Position numbers and translations under genes: made by a program
Notes under the pieces: generated by a model
Database searches by the model: none
Told to the model about the DNA's origin: nothing
The model's input: only the letters and a program-made list of their open reading frames with translations
Assembly: GCF_900116445.1 (NCBI RefSeq)
Contig: NZ_FPBH01000004.1
Span: forward strand, 248,001-312,000
From: Paraburkholderia aspalathi
GTDB lineage: Bacteria > Pseudomonadota > Gammaproteobacteria > Burkholderiales > Burkholderiaceae
Direction: 5' to 3'
DNA length: 64,000 nt
In this document: positions 1 to 7,843 of the stretch, piece after piece
How positions within the stretch are numbered: position 1 is the stretch's first letter
Layout: each line of letters opens with the position of its first letter

Positions 1-128
1 TCGACGCCGCTGCAACCAATGGTCGTCGTTTCTATACCTCCAGCGTCCGTGATAACCGCGACAGCACCATCGACCTCGTGAACCTCTACGACATATGTTC
101 GGCCGTCGACTGTGACTTCAACTTCCAT
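1..128 (-). CDS. Hypothetical small protein, 3' end outside the window
   Basis: An open minus-strand frame starts with ATG at 128 and runs off the left edge, giving at least 42 codons. The predicted start is MEVEVTVDGRTYVVEV, an alternating hydrophobic pattern that suggests beta strands. A purine-rich GAGGCATTGG lies just upstream, so the start is credible. It follows the 53-aa gene at 145-306 by 16 bases and is probably co-transcribed with it. I do not recognise a family and cannot assign a function. Confidence 0.45.
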   Translation of the reverse strand, partial: MEVEVTVDGRTYVVEVHEVDGAVAVITDAGGIETTTIGCSGV

Positions 129-144
129 ATTGTGTTCCAATGCC

Positions 145-306
145 TCAGGGTTGCCCGGATTCTGCGGCAACAAGTTGCTCGCGCAGAGACTTTACCAGCG
201 TGCAGGCCATCTTGTAGTGATGATCAGATTTACCTTGCCAGGTATCGCGTTCCAACTCGGCCCTAGCAAGCCGTTCGCGCAGCTGTTCGACGTTTTGCGC
301 TGTCAT
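145..306 (-). CDS. Hypothetical 53-aa coiled-coil-like protein
   Basis: The ORF begins MTAQNVEQLRERLARAELER and ends at a TGA at 145-147. A good ribosome site (TAGGAAAAC) precedes the ATG. The sequence is charged, Leu/Ala/Glu/Arg rich and heptad-like, so a short helical coiled coil is likely. It sits in a series of small minus-strand genes (128, 306, 537, 967, 1457, 1776, 2323) with short gaps, which looks like an operon of accessory-island genes. Function unknown. Confidence 0.5.
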   Translation of the reverse strand: MTAQNVEQLRERLARAELERDTWQGKSDHHYKMACTLVKSLREQLVAAESGQP

Positions 307-315
307 AACGTTTTC

Positions 316-537
316 CTATTCCTTCGCACGGTTAGCTTCGGTGTACAGCTCGCACAACATCAGGCGAGCAACGCTCGCGGCCACGGGACCTCCGTGTGCG
401 GACTTTGAACCGCCCCCGATCATCCTGACCGTCATCCAGTCTGTCTTATCGACACTATACGACCCGGCGACCTCAACCCCGTCGACCGTAACCGTCATGT
501 CGATCCAATGGGTAGGGACGTTTTGCTGTTTCTTCAT
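316..537 (-). CDS. Hypothetical 73-aa protein
   Basis: I chose the ATG at 537 (MKKQQNVPTHWIDMTVTVDG) rather than the longer frame, because the extra upstream codons overlap the 3' end of the neighbouring gene at 548. The protein ends in a helical stretch (ASVARLMLCELYTEANRAKE) after a Gly/Ser-rich turn. Its VDGVEVAGSYSV segment resembles the VDGRTYVVEV start of the gene at 1-128, so the two may be distant relatives. It sits 9 bases from the next gene in the series. No known domain is evident to me. Confidence 0.55.
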   Translation of the reverse strand: MKKQQNVPTHWIDMTVTVDGVEVAGSYSVDKTDWMTVRMIGGGSKSAHGGPVAASVARLMLCELYTEANRAKE

Positions 538-547
538 TTGCGTTTTC

Positions 548-967
548 CTAGTTTGGCAACATGTCATCGTCTCGGGTGAACACCACCAGCTCGTAGGGCG
601 CTCCCGGCCGACATAACAGCGAGAAGAAGCCTCCGATCGCAGGCGGATGCGGCACAAACAGGAGTGCAGGCTCGCCCGCAGTGAACGTCGGATCGATCAG
701 CATGTCGTCGGCGTTGCGTACGAGTGAATGCGCAGCGAAGCGCACTGAGCCATCCAGTTCGAGGGCGAGCCACCCGCGCACGGCTTGTGTGCCTGCATGT
801 GCGGCAATCCACGCATCCACGGCATCGTGACAGTTCGGCCGTGACGTGGCCGCGGGTCGCACGTGTTGGGTCGGGCGGGCCCGTCTCGCGGCCGCAAGTT
901 CATCGACGAGTGCGGTGGCCAGAGGCTCGTGGCCGATCGGGTGCGTATAAGAGACGCGAGTGCTCAT
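548..967 (-). CDS. Hypothetical 139-aa protein with a possible Cys-His-Asp arrangement
   Basis: The start is ATG 967 (MSTRVSYTHPIGHEPLATAL), preceded by GGAAAAG. The C-terminal two thirds carry NCHDAVDAW, then VRGWLALELDG, then AHSLVRNADDMLIDPTF. The ordered Cys...His...Asp pattern is reminiscent of papain-like folds in small bacterial proteins of unknown function. That comparison is by eye only and no activity is claimed. It belongs to the same minus-strand gene series as its neighbours. Confidence 0.5.
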   Translation of the reverse strand: MSTRVSYTHPIGHEPLATALVDELAAARRARPTQHVRPAATSRPNCHDAVDAWIAAHAGTQAVRGWLALELDGSVRFAAHSLVRNADDMLIDPTFTAGEPALLFVPHPPAIGGFFSLLCRPGAPYELVVFTRDDDMLPN

Positions 968-1202
968 GCTGTCTTTTCCGTTTTTCTCTACAACAACGAC
1001 ATCTGTCCGCCAAGCTCTCGTGAGTATCACGGTCGCCCTCCTCTGCAATGCTGCCCGACCGTCTTGTCGATTTCGGCATCCGCGCGACCTCCGCAGTCCC
1101 TTCGTCCCCTCGATACTCGCACCCCCAATCGGGGCTAAATACATCAGCAGAGAACATGGCGCCCGGCGCAATCTGAACCAGCTGACTCATCGGCGGACTT
1201 TC

Positions 1203-1457
1203 CTAGTCGTGGGGAATCCGGGTCAACAGCTCCAGCAGCTCCTCTTTAACAAGCACCAGTTCGCAAAGCTTGCGCGGGTTGCCATCGCTGTCGGCCGTCA
1301 TCACGTCAACGGCAAGGAAAGTTCCATTCTTGAACTCATGTGCCTTCGCGGGGAATTGGAGCCAACGTCCAGACACCTGACAGGGTGCCTTGCCCTCGTT
1401 CACGTTCGTGCGCCTGCGCCGCTCAACATTCCATGAAGCTTTCGTATGAGGTGGCAT
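1203..1457 (-). CDS. Hypothetical 84-aa protein
   Basis: The start is ATG 1457 (MPPHTKASWNVERRRRTNVN), with GAGAGATAGAT immediately upstream acting as a ribosome site. The longer frame back to 1607 has no better start signal. The protein has a basic N-terminus, and its C-terminal helix is rich in Leu and Glu (ELVLVKEELLELLTRI). No family is recognised. It is part of the small-gene series. Confidence 0.5.
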   Translation of the reverse strand: MPPHTKASWNVERRRRTNVNEGKAPCQVSGRWLQFPAKAHEFKNGTFLAVDVMTADSDGNPRKLCELVLVKEELLELLTRIPHD

Positions 1458-1632
1458 ATCTATCTCTCTTTCCCTACGCTTTTCCAAGCTCAACGCGCCA
1501 ATCTGTTCGATCTGTGTCGCCGACCGTTGCTGTTGCGGTTGAGCGACGAAAGATCCGTTCACCATCGCATCACGGACAAACGGCCCTGAAAATTTCCACC
1601 GATCCACACCTTGCAGGGCGAGTTCCGATTTT

Positions 1633-1776
1633 TCAGCTTGAACGCCCCTTACCGCAGCGGCCGCATTCGTGAAAATGAATGCCGCTATCGTTAAGTATGT
1701 AATGGTAGTGGGTTCCCGGCGCCCATTGATGCCGCCCGATGCGGCACGCGAGCCGTCCGATCCATCTCTGCAGCAT
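1633..1776 (-). CDS. Small zinc-ribbon-like protein (47 aa)
   Basis: The ATG at 1776 has a textbook AGGAGG ribosome site seven bases away, so the short form starting MLQRWIGRLACRIGRHQW is preferred over the ORF beginning at 1824. The protein has a CRIGRHQW segment followed by HECGRCGKG near the end. That gives Cys, His and a CxxC pair that could bind one zinc. Such mini-ribbons are common in phage and island DNA. No specific role can be given. Confidence 0.5.
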   Translation of the reverse strand: MLQRWIGRLACRIGRHQWAPGTHYHYILNDSGIHFHECGRCGKGRSS

Positions 1777-1849
1777 GAGCCCTCCTGTTTTCCGATATCC
1801 GAGATCGCCCCACGTCGTCGTCAATTTTCGCGACTGCCGCCAAAGGCTG

Positions 1850-2323
1850 CTATGACATTCCGTCCGGATCTGCGTCCGGAACAGGTGAACTCGCGGTTCC
1901 GGCGAGAAATTGCCTGAGGCGACGGTCTGCGCTCACTATTTTGTGCTGGGGTACGGTGGCGAGCTGCGCATCGTGCAACGCCAGCAGGCTCTTGAAAACG
2001 GGAACAGCATCTTCCGCGAGCACCCACTCGTTTGCCGCATGGGCCAGTTCCAGTGCGGCCTCCACGGCATATTCCGCAGCCTTGAAGCGTCCGACCGGTT
2101 CGTTTCCGTAACCGTCCTGCTGGAGAAACCAAGCGAGGTACACGGTCCGCATGAGCTCGTTAAACAGATGCCCGTTGCCATGGCCGTCGCGGCAGGCGGC
2201 GAGGGCCAGGTGGGAGGTCAACGATTGCTCCCGCACCGAAGCCTGGTCCATCGGCAATAACATCGCTTTTGTGAGGTATTTTCGTGGCCGCGAAACACCT
2301 GCCCCGCCTCGCTTGGAACTCAT
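1850..2323 (-). CDS. Conserved hypothetical protein (157 aa)
   Basis: The protein is rich in helices and contains the run VREQSLTSHLALAACRDGHG followed by a segment beginning LFNELMRTVYLAWFLQQ. I recall similar proteins as common orphans in Burkholderia accessory DNA, sometimes labelled Fis-family. No helix-turn-helix is obvious, so that label is not adopted. The true start could be the internal ATG at 2263. It heads the minus-strand series of small genes. Confidence 0.55.
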   Translation of the reverse strand: MSSKRGGAGVSRPRKYLTKAMLLPMDQASVREQSLTSHLALAACRDGHGNGHLFNELMRTVYLAWFLQQDGYGNEPVGRFKAAEYAVEAALELAHAANEWVLAEDAVPVFKSLLALHDAQLATVPQHKIVSADRRLRQFLAGTASSPVPDADPDGMS

Positions 2324-2625
2324 GTCGTCTGAAAATGTATGGGTGACAGTGCGACTATTCTAACGAGGTCTTCTCCGCGATCGGCGATTCTGGCCTCGCG
2401 AGCCCCTTCCGTCGCCTTTCCGCGATAGTCGGTGCTACCGGAGCTGACCTTACCGGGGGGGACGACGCTGGCGTGGCAACTGAACGGGAGGTACGGCGCC
2501 GGAGCGCACGGCGGTGTAATCCAGCCGTGGGAAAATTGGCGGACACCAGAACGGCCTCCCCGTGGGCCTGCGTGGGCGAGTACGCACTACGGGTCCAATG
2601 GCAGCGTCTTTGAATCGGAGAAAGG

Positions 2626-2973
2626 ATGACCACGGTAATCAGGTACGGCATGTTCCTACTGGCAATCGCTTTTCCCGCGTTTGCCGGCGCCCGGTACGTT
2701 GAAGTGTGGAATCCGCCTGAGGCGCGAGGCGACACGCAGCGGGCACGACCGGTGCGCAAGGCACCGAAGCATCGGCGCGCGAGTATGCGCACCGGGCGTA
2801 GCCAGCTGCATCACCACATCGTTGCGGCAGCGCCCGGCCCAAAGGCATCAGTCGCCGCAGGCGGGCACCGTACGGGAGAGCCACGCTATGACGACATTCC
2901 GCGTCAGATGACGCCTGAGGGTAACGTACTTCGCGTGGATGGGCGTCGCGCACACGTCGAGATCGAACGCTGA
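2626..2973 (+). CDS. Hypothetical secreted protein (115 aa)
   Basis: The ATG at 2626 follows GGAGAAAGG. The first 22 residues (MTTVIRYGMFLLAIAFPAFA) form a typical Sec signal peptide ending near AFA-GA. The mature part is basic, Arg/His/Pro rich and probably poorly ordered. Its TGA overlaps the ATG of the next gene, so the two are translationally coupled. The window holds 302 bases with no supported gene between 2324 and 2625. Function unknown. Confidence 0.5.
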   Translation: MTTVIRYGMFLLAIAFPAFAGARYVEVWNPPEARGDTQRARPVRKAPKHRRASMRTGRSQLHHHIVAAAPGPKASVAAGGHRTGEPRYDDIPRQMTPEGNVLRVDGRRAHVEIER

Positions 2974-3191
2974 TGCAGAGCGCACAACATCGAGGCTACA
3001 TGCTCTGGGGCCACGCCATTCTGCAGCAGAAGGATATCCTGCACCCCGAACGCTACGCCGCAAGCGGCACCATCACGAAAGACAACAAGGTCATTGAAGC
3101 GTCCGGTGTACTCGGCGAATTTGACACCGGGGAAGAGGCGGAGCTGGCGGGTATTCAATGGGCACGGGCATGGGTGGACAGTTTTGATTGA
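2973..3191 (+). CDS. Hypothetical 72-aa protein
   Basis: The start codon overlaps the preceding stop (TGATG at 2972). The protein contains LWGHAILQQKDILHPERYAA, then a GEFDTGEEAELAGIQWARAW tail. This resembles small proteins with a beta hairpin and C-terminal helix that are common in Burkholderia. It is coupled to the secreted protein upstream. No function can be named. Confidence 0.55.
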   Translation: MQSAQHRGYMLWGHAILQQKDILHPERYAASGTITKDNKVIEASGVLGEFDTGEEAELAGIQWARAWVDSFD

Positions 3192-3398
3192 GGCGTTCCT
3201 CGTTGTTTATCTAAACTGCGTTTGCCCGTCGTCAATTCGACATCTCAGGCCGTTCGAGACAATCGCCACACGCCTGGGCGACAGGCTGGTGGTTCATCAT
3301 TCAGTCGGTGGCCCGCCGTCGGGTATTTCTGGATCAGTGGGCGGCTCTACGCCCTGATTTCCGGCGGGTTCGCCGTCGCGGACGCTTAGTTGCGTATT

Positions 3399-3944
3399 AT
3401 GGATGACGTCGCAAAGTTTATTTCGCTCCCACGCGTCGCTAACCTGAGGCCTGGCCCTCTCCTTGAATCCCGGCCGACCCTCTATGCGGAGGCGGACGCG
3501 ATGAGTCCGGAATTGACCCTGGGGCAGCGGCTTTATACGGAGCCGTGGACCAGCGTCAACGAGAAAATGGCGGCTATCGATGTGCTGCCATGGCCGGCGA
3601 AGAAGGCGCGCACCGCGCTCCTGCTGTTCGTGGCCGATGAGATCCGCGACGGTGCCGCTATCAGGCACACGCGCCGCGGCGAACGCATCGTACGTCCGGA
3701 GCAAGGCATCCGGGCCGGTGGCCGCGACCAGCGCCTAACGCAACCGCCGTACTGGGTGCTGGCCGTCGTCGATCGCGATCGGGTGGGCAACGCACGATAC
3801 CGGGAAGCGTTCGCGCAGCACGCGTACTCGGCACGGCAACCGGTGCCACTGGACAGCCGGTACGAGCGTGTCAGGAGCGCAGATATGTCTGGGGCGAGCC
3901 TTTCAATCAAAGCGTGGCAAGCAGTTTCTCCGCCGTCGCCTTGA
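3399..3944 (+). CDS. Hypothetical protein (about 181 aa), coding judged from codon use
   Basis: Third codon positions in this frame are strongly G/C biased (roughly three quarters by eye), which the competing minus frames do not show as cleanly. It includes MAAIDVLPWPAKKARTALLL and YWVLAVVDRDRVGNARYREAF. The start is uncertain: ATG 3399, ATG 3501, or TTG 3390. Its last 38 bases overlap the 3' end of the convergent abiEii-like gene, which weakens the call. No family recognised. Confidence 0.4.
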   Translation: MDDVAKFISLPRVANLRPGPLLESRPTLYAEADAMSPELTLGQRLYTEPWTSVNEKMAAIDVLPWPAKKARTALLLFVADEIRDGAAIRHTRRGERIVRPEQGIRAGGRDQRLTQPPYWVLAVVDRDRVGNARYREAFAQHAYSARQPVPLDSRYERVRSADMSGASLSIKAWQAVSPPSP

Positions 3945-4860
3945 AGACCGCGAACGCTTCGTCGAAGTTCGGACGGATCGATCCGTAGATCAGCGGTTGC
4001 AGACGGACATCGTATTCGCTCCGGGTTTGTGCTTCGGTCTCGGCGACGGTCAGGGCCTGCGCCATGCATTTTTTGGGATCGGCGGCGAACTCTGCGTGGT
4101 TGGGGAATTCCTCTACGTCAAACGCAACGAGTTCCGGAAAGTGCTCCGCGGCACGACCCACGATCGACGGACCGGAGCGCACGATGCAGTAGGTGTCATA
4201 GACGTGGCGAACGAGCGCTTCGTCCCAATCGGTTCTCACGCCGGCGCGATGTTCCGCGTGTCGACGCAGGAATGACAGTACCTTTTCAGCGAGCGTCTCT
4301 TCAACCGCGATGCAGGACATATCCACTGTCTCGCCCTCACGCTGGGCCAGTTGATCAATCAGATAACTGATTGGCATCTTCGTCGTTGCGAAGCGTGGGG
4401 CGCGCACGGTGAACTCAAGACTCAAGTGTGGCCGCAAGCTGCTGTGTCCCTGATACATCGATTGGTACAGCCACCCCGAGGCAAAGTAGCGGTTGCTGTT
4501 TCGCGCCTTGCTCTCCGCTTCGATGAACTCGAAACCCATCGATTTCAGTTCGGCGATTACGGCGCCTTTGAGCGCACTCAGATGGTTCTTCAAGCCGGTG
4601 CCGGAGAGACCGTGGCCATCTCGAACGACAACCTTAAGGTCGATGTCCTCCGACATGCGTTCGATGAGGTCGTGCGCCTTGGAAAGGCTGGTGCCGCCGC
4701 AGAACACAAGCTCAATGCCCTTGTGCTCGATCCTCGAGATGGCGTGCAGCACGTCGGTAACATGAACGTCCTTCTCGAGGATTACGTCAGGAAGGGCGGT
4801 GATCCCTTCCGCCACCAGTGAATCAATAAGATTTTTCTGATCTTGGGCGATTGTTTTCAT
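3907..4860 (-). CDS. abiEii: AbiEii-type nucleotidyltransferase toxin
   Basis: This 317-aa protein carries the nucleotidyltransferase signature FCGGTSLSKAH followed by SEDIDLKV (about residues 53-76), the pattern of AbiEii/AbiGii-type toxins. In that family, toxins transfer nucleotides to RNA targets and act in abortive infection or plasmid stabilisation. A second conserved helix begins ETLAEKVLSFLRRH around residue 190. It is the downstream member of a pair: its ATG lies 38 bases inside the preceding DUF6088-type gene, so the two are coupled. Toxicity is inferred from the family, not shown. Confidence 0.8.
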   Translation of the reverse strand: MKTIAQDQKNLIDSLVAEGITALPDVILEKDVHVTDVLHAISRIEHKGIELVFCGGTSLSKAHDLIERMSEDIDLKVVVRDGHGLSGTGLKNHLSALKGAVIAELKSMGFEFIEAESKARNSNRYFASGWLYQSMYQGHSSLRPHLSLEFTVRAPRFATTKMPISYLIDQLAQREGETVDMSCIAVEETLAEKVLSFLRRHAEHRAGVRTDWDEALVRHVYDTYCIVRSGPSIVGRAAEHFPELVAFDVEEFPNHAEFAADPKKCMAQALTVAETEAQTRSEYDVRLQPLIYGSIRPNFDEAFAVFKATAEKLLATL

Positions 4861-5248
4861 ATTTAACGGTCTTCTTGCCGAAACCTAATTTCCGGGCAAT
4901 GCGCCGATTGCCCGTGTTGATTGCAGTGACCACAGGCAGCTGCGTCGTTCGTCCGGCGTTATAGTCCTCCACAATCGTCGACGGGTACACCTTGACGCCC
5001 ATCTTCTTCAACGCCTGTTCTGCAAGAATTTCCACAGACTGCACCGGGATCGCATTGCCCGACAGCACACTGCGCTTTGCCTTCGCATAGACACCGACGC
5101 CGAGCTTCACCATGACGCCGTCGGTGACGAGCTTACGCAGCGCGCGGCCGACCTGCGCCTCGCTGCCGAATTTGGCAAACTCGGAGCGAAGGAACACGTC
5201 AGACGCCCGCTTGCCAACCGCGATGCGTAGCCGGTTCTCAAGATTCAT
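4823..5248 (-). CDS. AbiEi-like / DUF6088 antitoxin and autoregulator
   Basis: This 141-aa protein begins MNLENRLRIAVGKRASDVFL, followed by a winged-helix-like segment (SEAQVGRALRKLVTDGVMVK, residues 29-48) and VGVYAKAKRS. This is the layout of DUF6088/AbiEi proteins, which bind DNA and act as the antitoxin partner of AbiEii toxins. It precedes and overlaps abiEii by 38 bases. The upstream intergenic region (5249-5390) would hold the autoregulated promoter. Confidence 0.75.
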   Translation of the reverse strand: MNLENRLRIAVGKRASDVFLRSEFAKFGSEAQVGRALRKLVTDGVMVKLGVGVYAKAKRSVLSGNAIPVQSVEILAEQALKKMGVKVYPSTIVEDYNAGRTTQLPVVTAINTGNRRIARKLGFGKKTVKYENNRPRSEKSY

Positions 5249-5390
5249 GACATTCTCCGTTCATCAAGTACGGCCGTTTTCACACACAAGACATTGACGA
5301 TAAAGGAAAATCGGCTTCAAATAACGTTCATCTGTTGCCAGTGTAGCATGAGTCCCGAATGATCGTTTCTGTCCCTAAAGTTGTACGGTT

Positions 5391-5873
5391 TTGAGGCATA
5401 AGCCAGGCACACCCGAGATTGACACGCGCGTGCCCGAGAAAGCGCCTGTAATCACGCCCACGACGCCGCTCGACGCCTTGCTGGCACGTATGATCGACGC
5501 GCAGAACCCAGGGCGGCCCCCCGCAAGGACCAGCGAGATCGCCGAACGCTATGAACGCGACGGGGAACTTGTACGACTGTTGAAGGAAGCCCGCGGCGGC
5601 AAGTGCCAGTTCTGTGGCCACAGCTTCAAGACGCCGGGTGGCGGCACGTATACCGAAGCGCACCACCTGGAGCAGTTGGCAAACGGCGGTCTCGACGTGT
5701 CGCACAACATGCTGATCCTCTGCGCGAACCATCACCGGCAATTTCACTTCGGGTACGTGAAGATCCTGCACCGCGACCCTGATACGATCACGGTACGGCT
5801 CGACGACGAGGTGCACACGATCGCGTTGGGGTTTGTCGCGCCGACAGAGCAACCCGCAGAGGACGTCTTCTGA
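5391..5873 (+). CDS. HNH endonuclease domain protein
   Basis: The 160-aa frame opens with TTG 5391. ATG 5490 (MIDAQNPGRP) is an alternative. The HNH core is clear: CQFCG zinc knuckle, then TEAHHLEQLANGG, then SHNMLILCANHHRQFHFG. This is a beta-beta-alpha-metal nuclease, and such domains are common at the C-terminus of restriction-like or mobile nucleases. No N-terminal partner domain is present and no proper ATG sits at the front, so this may be the 3' remainder of a longer gene. Its neighbours are toxin-antitoxin genes. Confidence 0.65.
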   Translation: MRHKPGTPEIDTRVPEKAPVITPTTPLDALLARMIDAQNPGRPPARTSEIAERYERDGELVRLLKEARGGKCQFCGHSFKTPGGGTYTEAHHLEQLANGGLDVSHNMLILCANHHRQFHFGYVKILHRDPDTITVRLDDEVHTIALGFVAPTEQPAEDVF

Positions 5874-5925
5874 GCACCGCGGACACCTGCTCGCCTATGT
5901 AGAATTCCACCAAACGGAAGGCGAA

Positions 5926-6123
5926 ATGCAACAAGATCAGATTCTCTTAACGGTGGACGAGGCGACATTTAACGGGTTCATCGCAGCACTGGATGCACCG
6001 CGGCGGCCGCGCGATGTTGGGCTCGAGCGGTTCATGGCCGTGCCGGCACCATGGGTCGTAGTGGAGCCACCGAAGTCCGACCAAGAAGCGCGTCATGTTC
6101 TATCCCGCGTATCTCCATCATGA
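5926..6123 (+). pseudogene. DUF1778 antitoxin remnant (C-terminal part)
   Basis: The frame reads MQQDQILLTVDEATFNGFIA and then ALDAPRRP..ERFMAVPAPW. This matches the C-terminal half of DUF1778 (TacA-type) antitoxins, whose usual end is a dimer/toxin-binding stretch of the form FxxALDxPPxPN. The N-terminal ribbon-helix-helix DNA-binding part is missing. No GNAT toxin follows. The tail after APW is not typical and overlaps the next gene remnant by 29 bases. Confidence 0.45.
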
Positions 6124-6244
6124 AGACGGCAGCGCCTACGGCCTGACTTTTCCAGCTTTCCCCGACTGTTTCGCCGCTGCCGACGCTCTGGCGTCGTTAC
6201 CGGCTGCGGCACAGGAAGCTGTGGAAGTACATTCCCAAGGCGAC
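6095..6244 (+). pseudogene. HicB-type antitoxin remnant (N-terminal part)
   Basis: The start MFYPAYLHHEDGSAYGLTFP followed by AFPDCFAAADALASLPAAAQEA is the classic N-terminal partial RNase-H-like fold of HicB. After about 47 residues the similarity stops and the frame runs into sequence antisense to the SLATT-like gene. The DNA-binding C-terminus and the HicA toxin are absent. This is evidently a truncated, probably dead, antitoxin. Confidence 0.5.
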
Positions 6245-6275
6245 ACCGGGACGGGCCTGAGCGTAAATCCCGTTT

Positions 6276-6806
6276 CTATGCCGGATGAATCAAGTCCTCA
6301 CGCAGGTCGAAAAACTGCGCAAAAAGGCGCTGCCACCATTCGATTTTCGCCAAGTCTTCGCGTGGATACCCTTCCGAGCGCATCTGCTCGTTATGACACA
6401 GGCAGTCCAGCACACGCAGGATCGGAGGTTCCTCCGACTCGATATCGAGCCGTTTTTCGGAGGTCATCTGGTAAACGTCTTCGCTGGGCTTGCCGAGCAT
6501 GTGACGCTCCAACTCAGTGAATTTCCGCGAAAGATCATGATGAAGTCGCGCGCGTTGCGACGAACCGAAAACGAGATTGACAGCCGAAAGAACGGTGACG
6601 AGTCCAGACGCAATCAGCGCAAGCGCGTGATAGTCCTTGTCGAGAACTCCATAGATCGCAGCCGATCCGAAAATCAACGAAAACACGTTCCCGAACTGGT
6701 CACAGCGGTCAAAGAACGCGCGCCTTCGTTGGTGGTATCGGATCGATCGACGGGTACCAAATAGCATGCCGGCCCAACGTCCGTCCAAGCTGTCGGTCTC
6801 GCTCAT
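6276..6806 (-). CDS. SLATT-like two-TM membrane protein
   Basis: In this 176-aa protein, residues about 19-36 (TRRSIRYHQRRRAFFDRC) form a basic helix. Two hydrophobic segments follow (FGNVFSLIFGSAAIYGVL and ALALIASGLVTVLSAVNLVF), then a long charged helix starting GSSQRARLHHDLSRKFTELE. This layout matches SLATT domains (SMODS/SLOG-associated two-TM effectors), which are proposed membrane effectors in nucleotide-signalling phage defence. No sensor or cyclase gene is adjacent, so a defence role is only inferred. Its ATG overlaps the stop of the upstream 61-aa gene. Confidence 0.55.
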   Translation of the reverse strand: MSETDSLDGRWAGMLFGTRRSIRYHQRRRAFFDRCDQFGNVFSLIFGSAAIYGVLDKDYHALALIASGLVTVLSAVNLVFGSSQRARLHHDLSRKFTELERHMLGKPSEDVYQMTSEKRLDIESEEPPILRVLDCLCHNEQMRSEGYPREDLAKIEWWQRLFAQFFDLREDLIHPA

Positions 6807-6988
6807 CGTTTTGGCTTTCTTTCCGGGTCAGGTGGGGCCAATGTATCACGTACGATCGGGCGATCTGAGTCCTTCCGTACATAGCCCTCCTGAACCGAAT
6901 CCCGGCTAGGTCGTCTCGGGAACGGGTTACTGTCCTGGCCGAAGCCGCCACGCCCCGGGGGATTCGGTTTTTTGCTCTTGTCATTCAT
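6803..6988 (-). CDS. Small Pro/Arg/Asp-rich protein coupled to the SLATT-like gene
   Basis: This 61-aa, strongly hydrophilic protein begins MNDKSKKPNPPGRGGFGQDS and has many Pro, Arg, Asp and Gly residues, so it is probably disordered. Its stop overlaps the ATG of the SLATT-like gene by four bases, indicating a two-gene operon. No family is recognised. The coupling suggests a regulatory or adaptor partner for the membrane protein. Confidence 0.5.
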   Translation of the reverse strand: MNDKSKKPNPPGRGGFGQDSNPFPRRPSRDSVQEGYVRKDSDRPIVRDTLAPPDPERKPKR

Positions 6989-7121
6989 GGTTTTGTCGTC
7001 GTCGCGGTAGATTAATGCGAGGTAATTCTACCCGACGTCTGTGAATTCAAGTTATTGGAAGTTGCCCCAAAGGCAATGCGTTCCCGCGCAGCATTTTCCC
7101 TTTCGGATTCTGGAGAACACG

Positions 7122-7287
7122 ATGCTTCGCGCGCTGGTGTCGATGCTGATGTTTGGGCTGATCGGCTCGGCGATCTCGGGTGCGGACGCCTACTTCAACA
7201 GGGGGCTGGCGCGAGTGGGCGCTTGAACACCTGCGCGGGCTGATTGACGTCACACTCAACTTGTTCGGCCGCCCGCTGACGCCGTAG
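7122..7287 (+). pseudogene. Possible frameshifted small membrane-protein gene
   Basis: After a GGAGAACACG leader, the frame reads MLRALVSMLMFGLIGSAISG and stops after 34 codons at 7226. The +1 frame continues with EHLRGLIDVTLNLFGRPLTP to a stop at 7287, giving what looks like one small protein split by an indel. The 855-bp stretch 6989-7843 otherwise holds only this and a transposase scrap. Low confidence. Confidence 0.25.
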
Positions 7288-7490
7288 TAATTCTTGAGTG
7301 CGTCGCCCGAGTGCGCCAAACAGATGTTCATCGACTCGAATCCGTACTGAGACAGCGTGAACCGCGGGCGGAAAAAGTGAAGGGGTAGACCATACGGCAC
7401 CGTGCGGTGCTGCCGCGGCCTAGGGGCAGCCGGTACCCCCACCGCGCTTTTTGCATCCCGTCGAGAGGGAGAAAAATTAGGCCCTGCGTC

Positions 7491-7613
7491 GTCACCCAAT
7501 TGCTGCCACTTGTTGACGCCATTCCACTGATTCGCGGCGTACGTGGCCGACCTCGTCAGAAGCTCAAGGTCATCTACGCAGACCGTGGCTATGACTTCGA
7601 GGCGCATCGCCGG
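7491..7613 (+). mobile_element. IS5-family transposase fragment
   Basis: Forty-one codons read VTQLLPLVDAIPLIRG, then GRPRQKLKVIYADRGYDFEA. This is the stretch around the second catalytic Asp (YADRGYD) of IS5-family (IS1031/ISL2-like) transposases. Neither the rest of the gene nor inverted repeats are visible. It marks an old insertion or deletion next to the zinc cluster boundary. Confidence 0.6.
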
Positions 7614-7843
7614 AACACAACCGCCCTCCTTCGCCTTCGACGCGCTGTACCGGCTCGAACGCTGGGCGGCCGGCAGACGGCAGTCGGGTGTCCGACGGCC
7701 ATCGCTGCGGAAGATGGCCTGCAACCGCTGTTCGACCAGGGCATGCCGCCAGGTCCATGACGACGACCATACGACACGCGTGGTCTTGCCCGCGCGGGAC
7801 GATGTATCATTCCATCATTGGACAGTTGCATCCACGGTCATCC

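Noticed and set aside
3533..4069. 178-codon minus-strand ORF overlapping abiEii
   Set aside because: It is Arg/Ser-rich, overlaps the real toxin gene in another frame and has no supporting codon pattern.
7780..7830. Possible Zur box before the first Fur-family gene
   Set aside because: GATGTATCATTCCATCATT looks dyad-like but does not fit the 8-3-8 half-sites seen at the other four positions.
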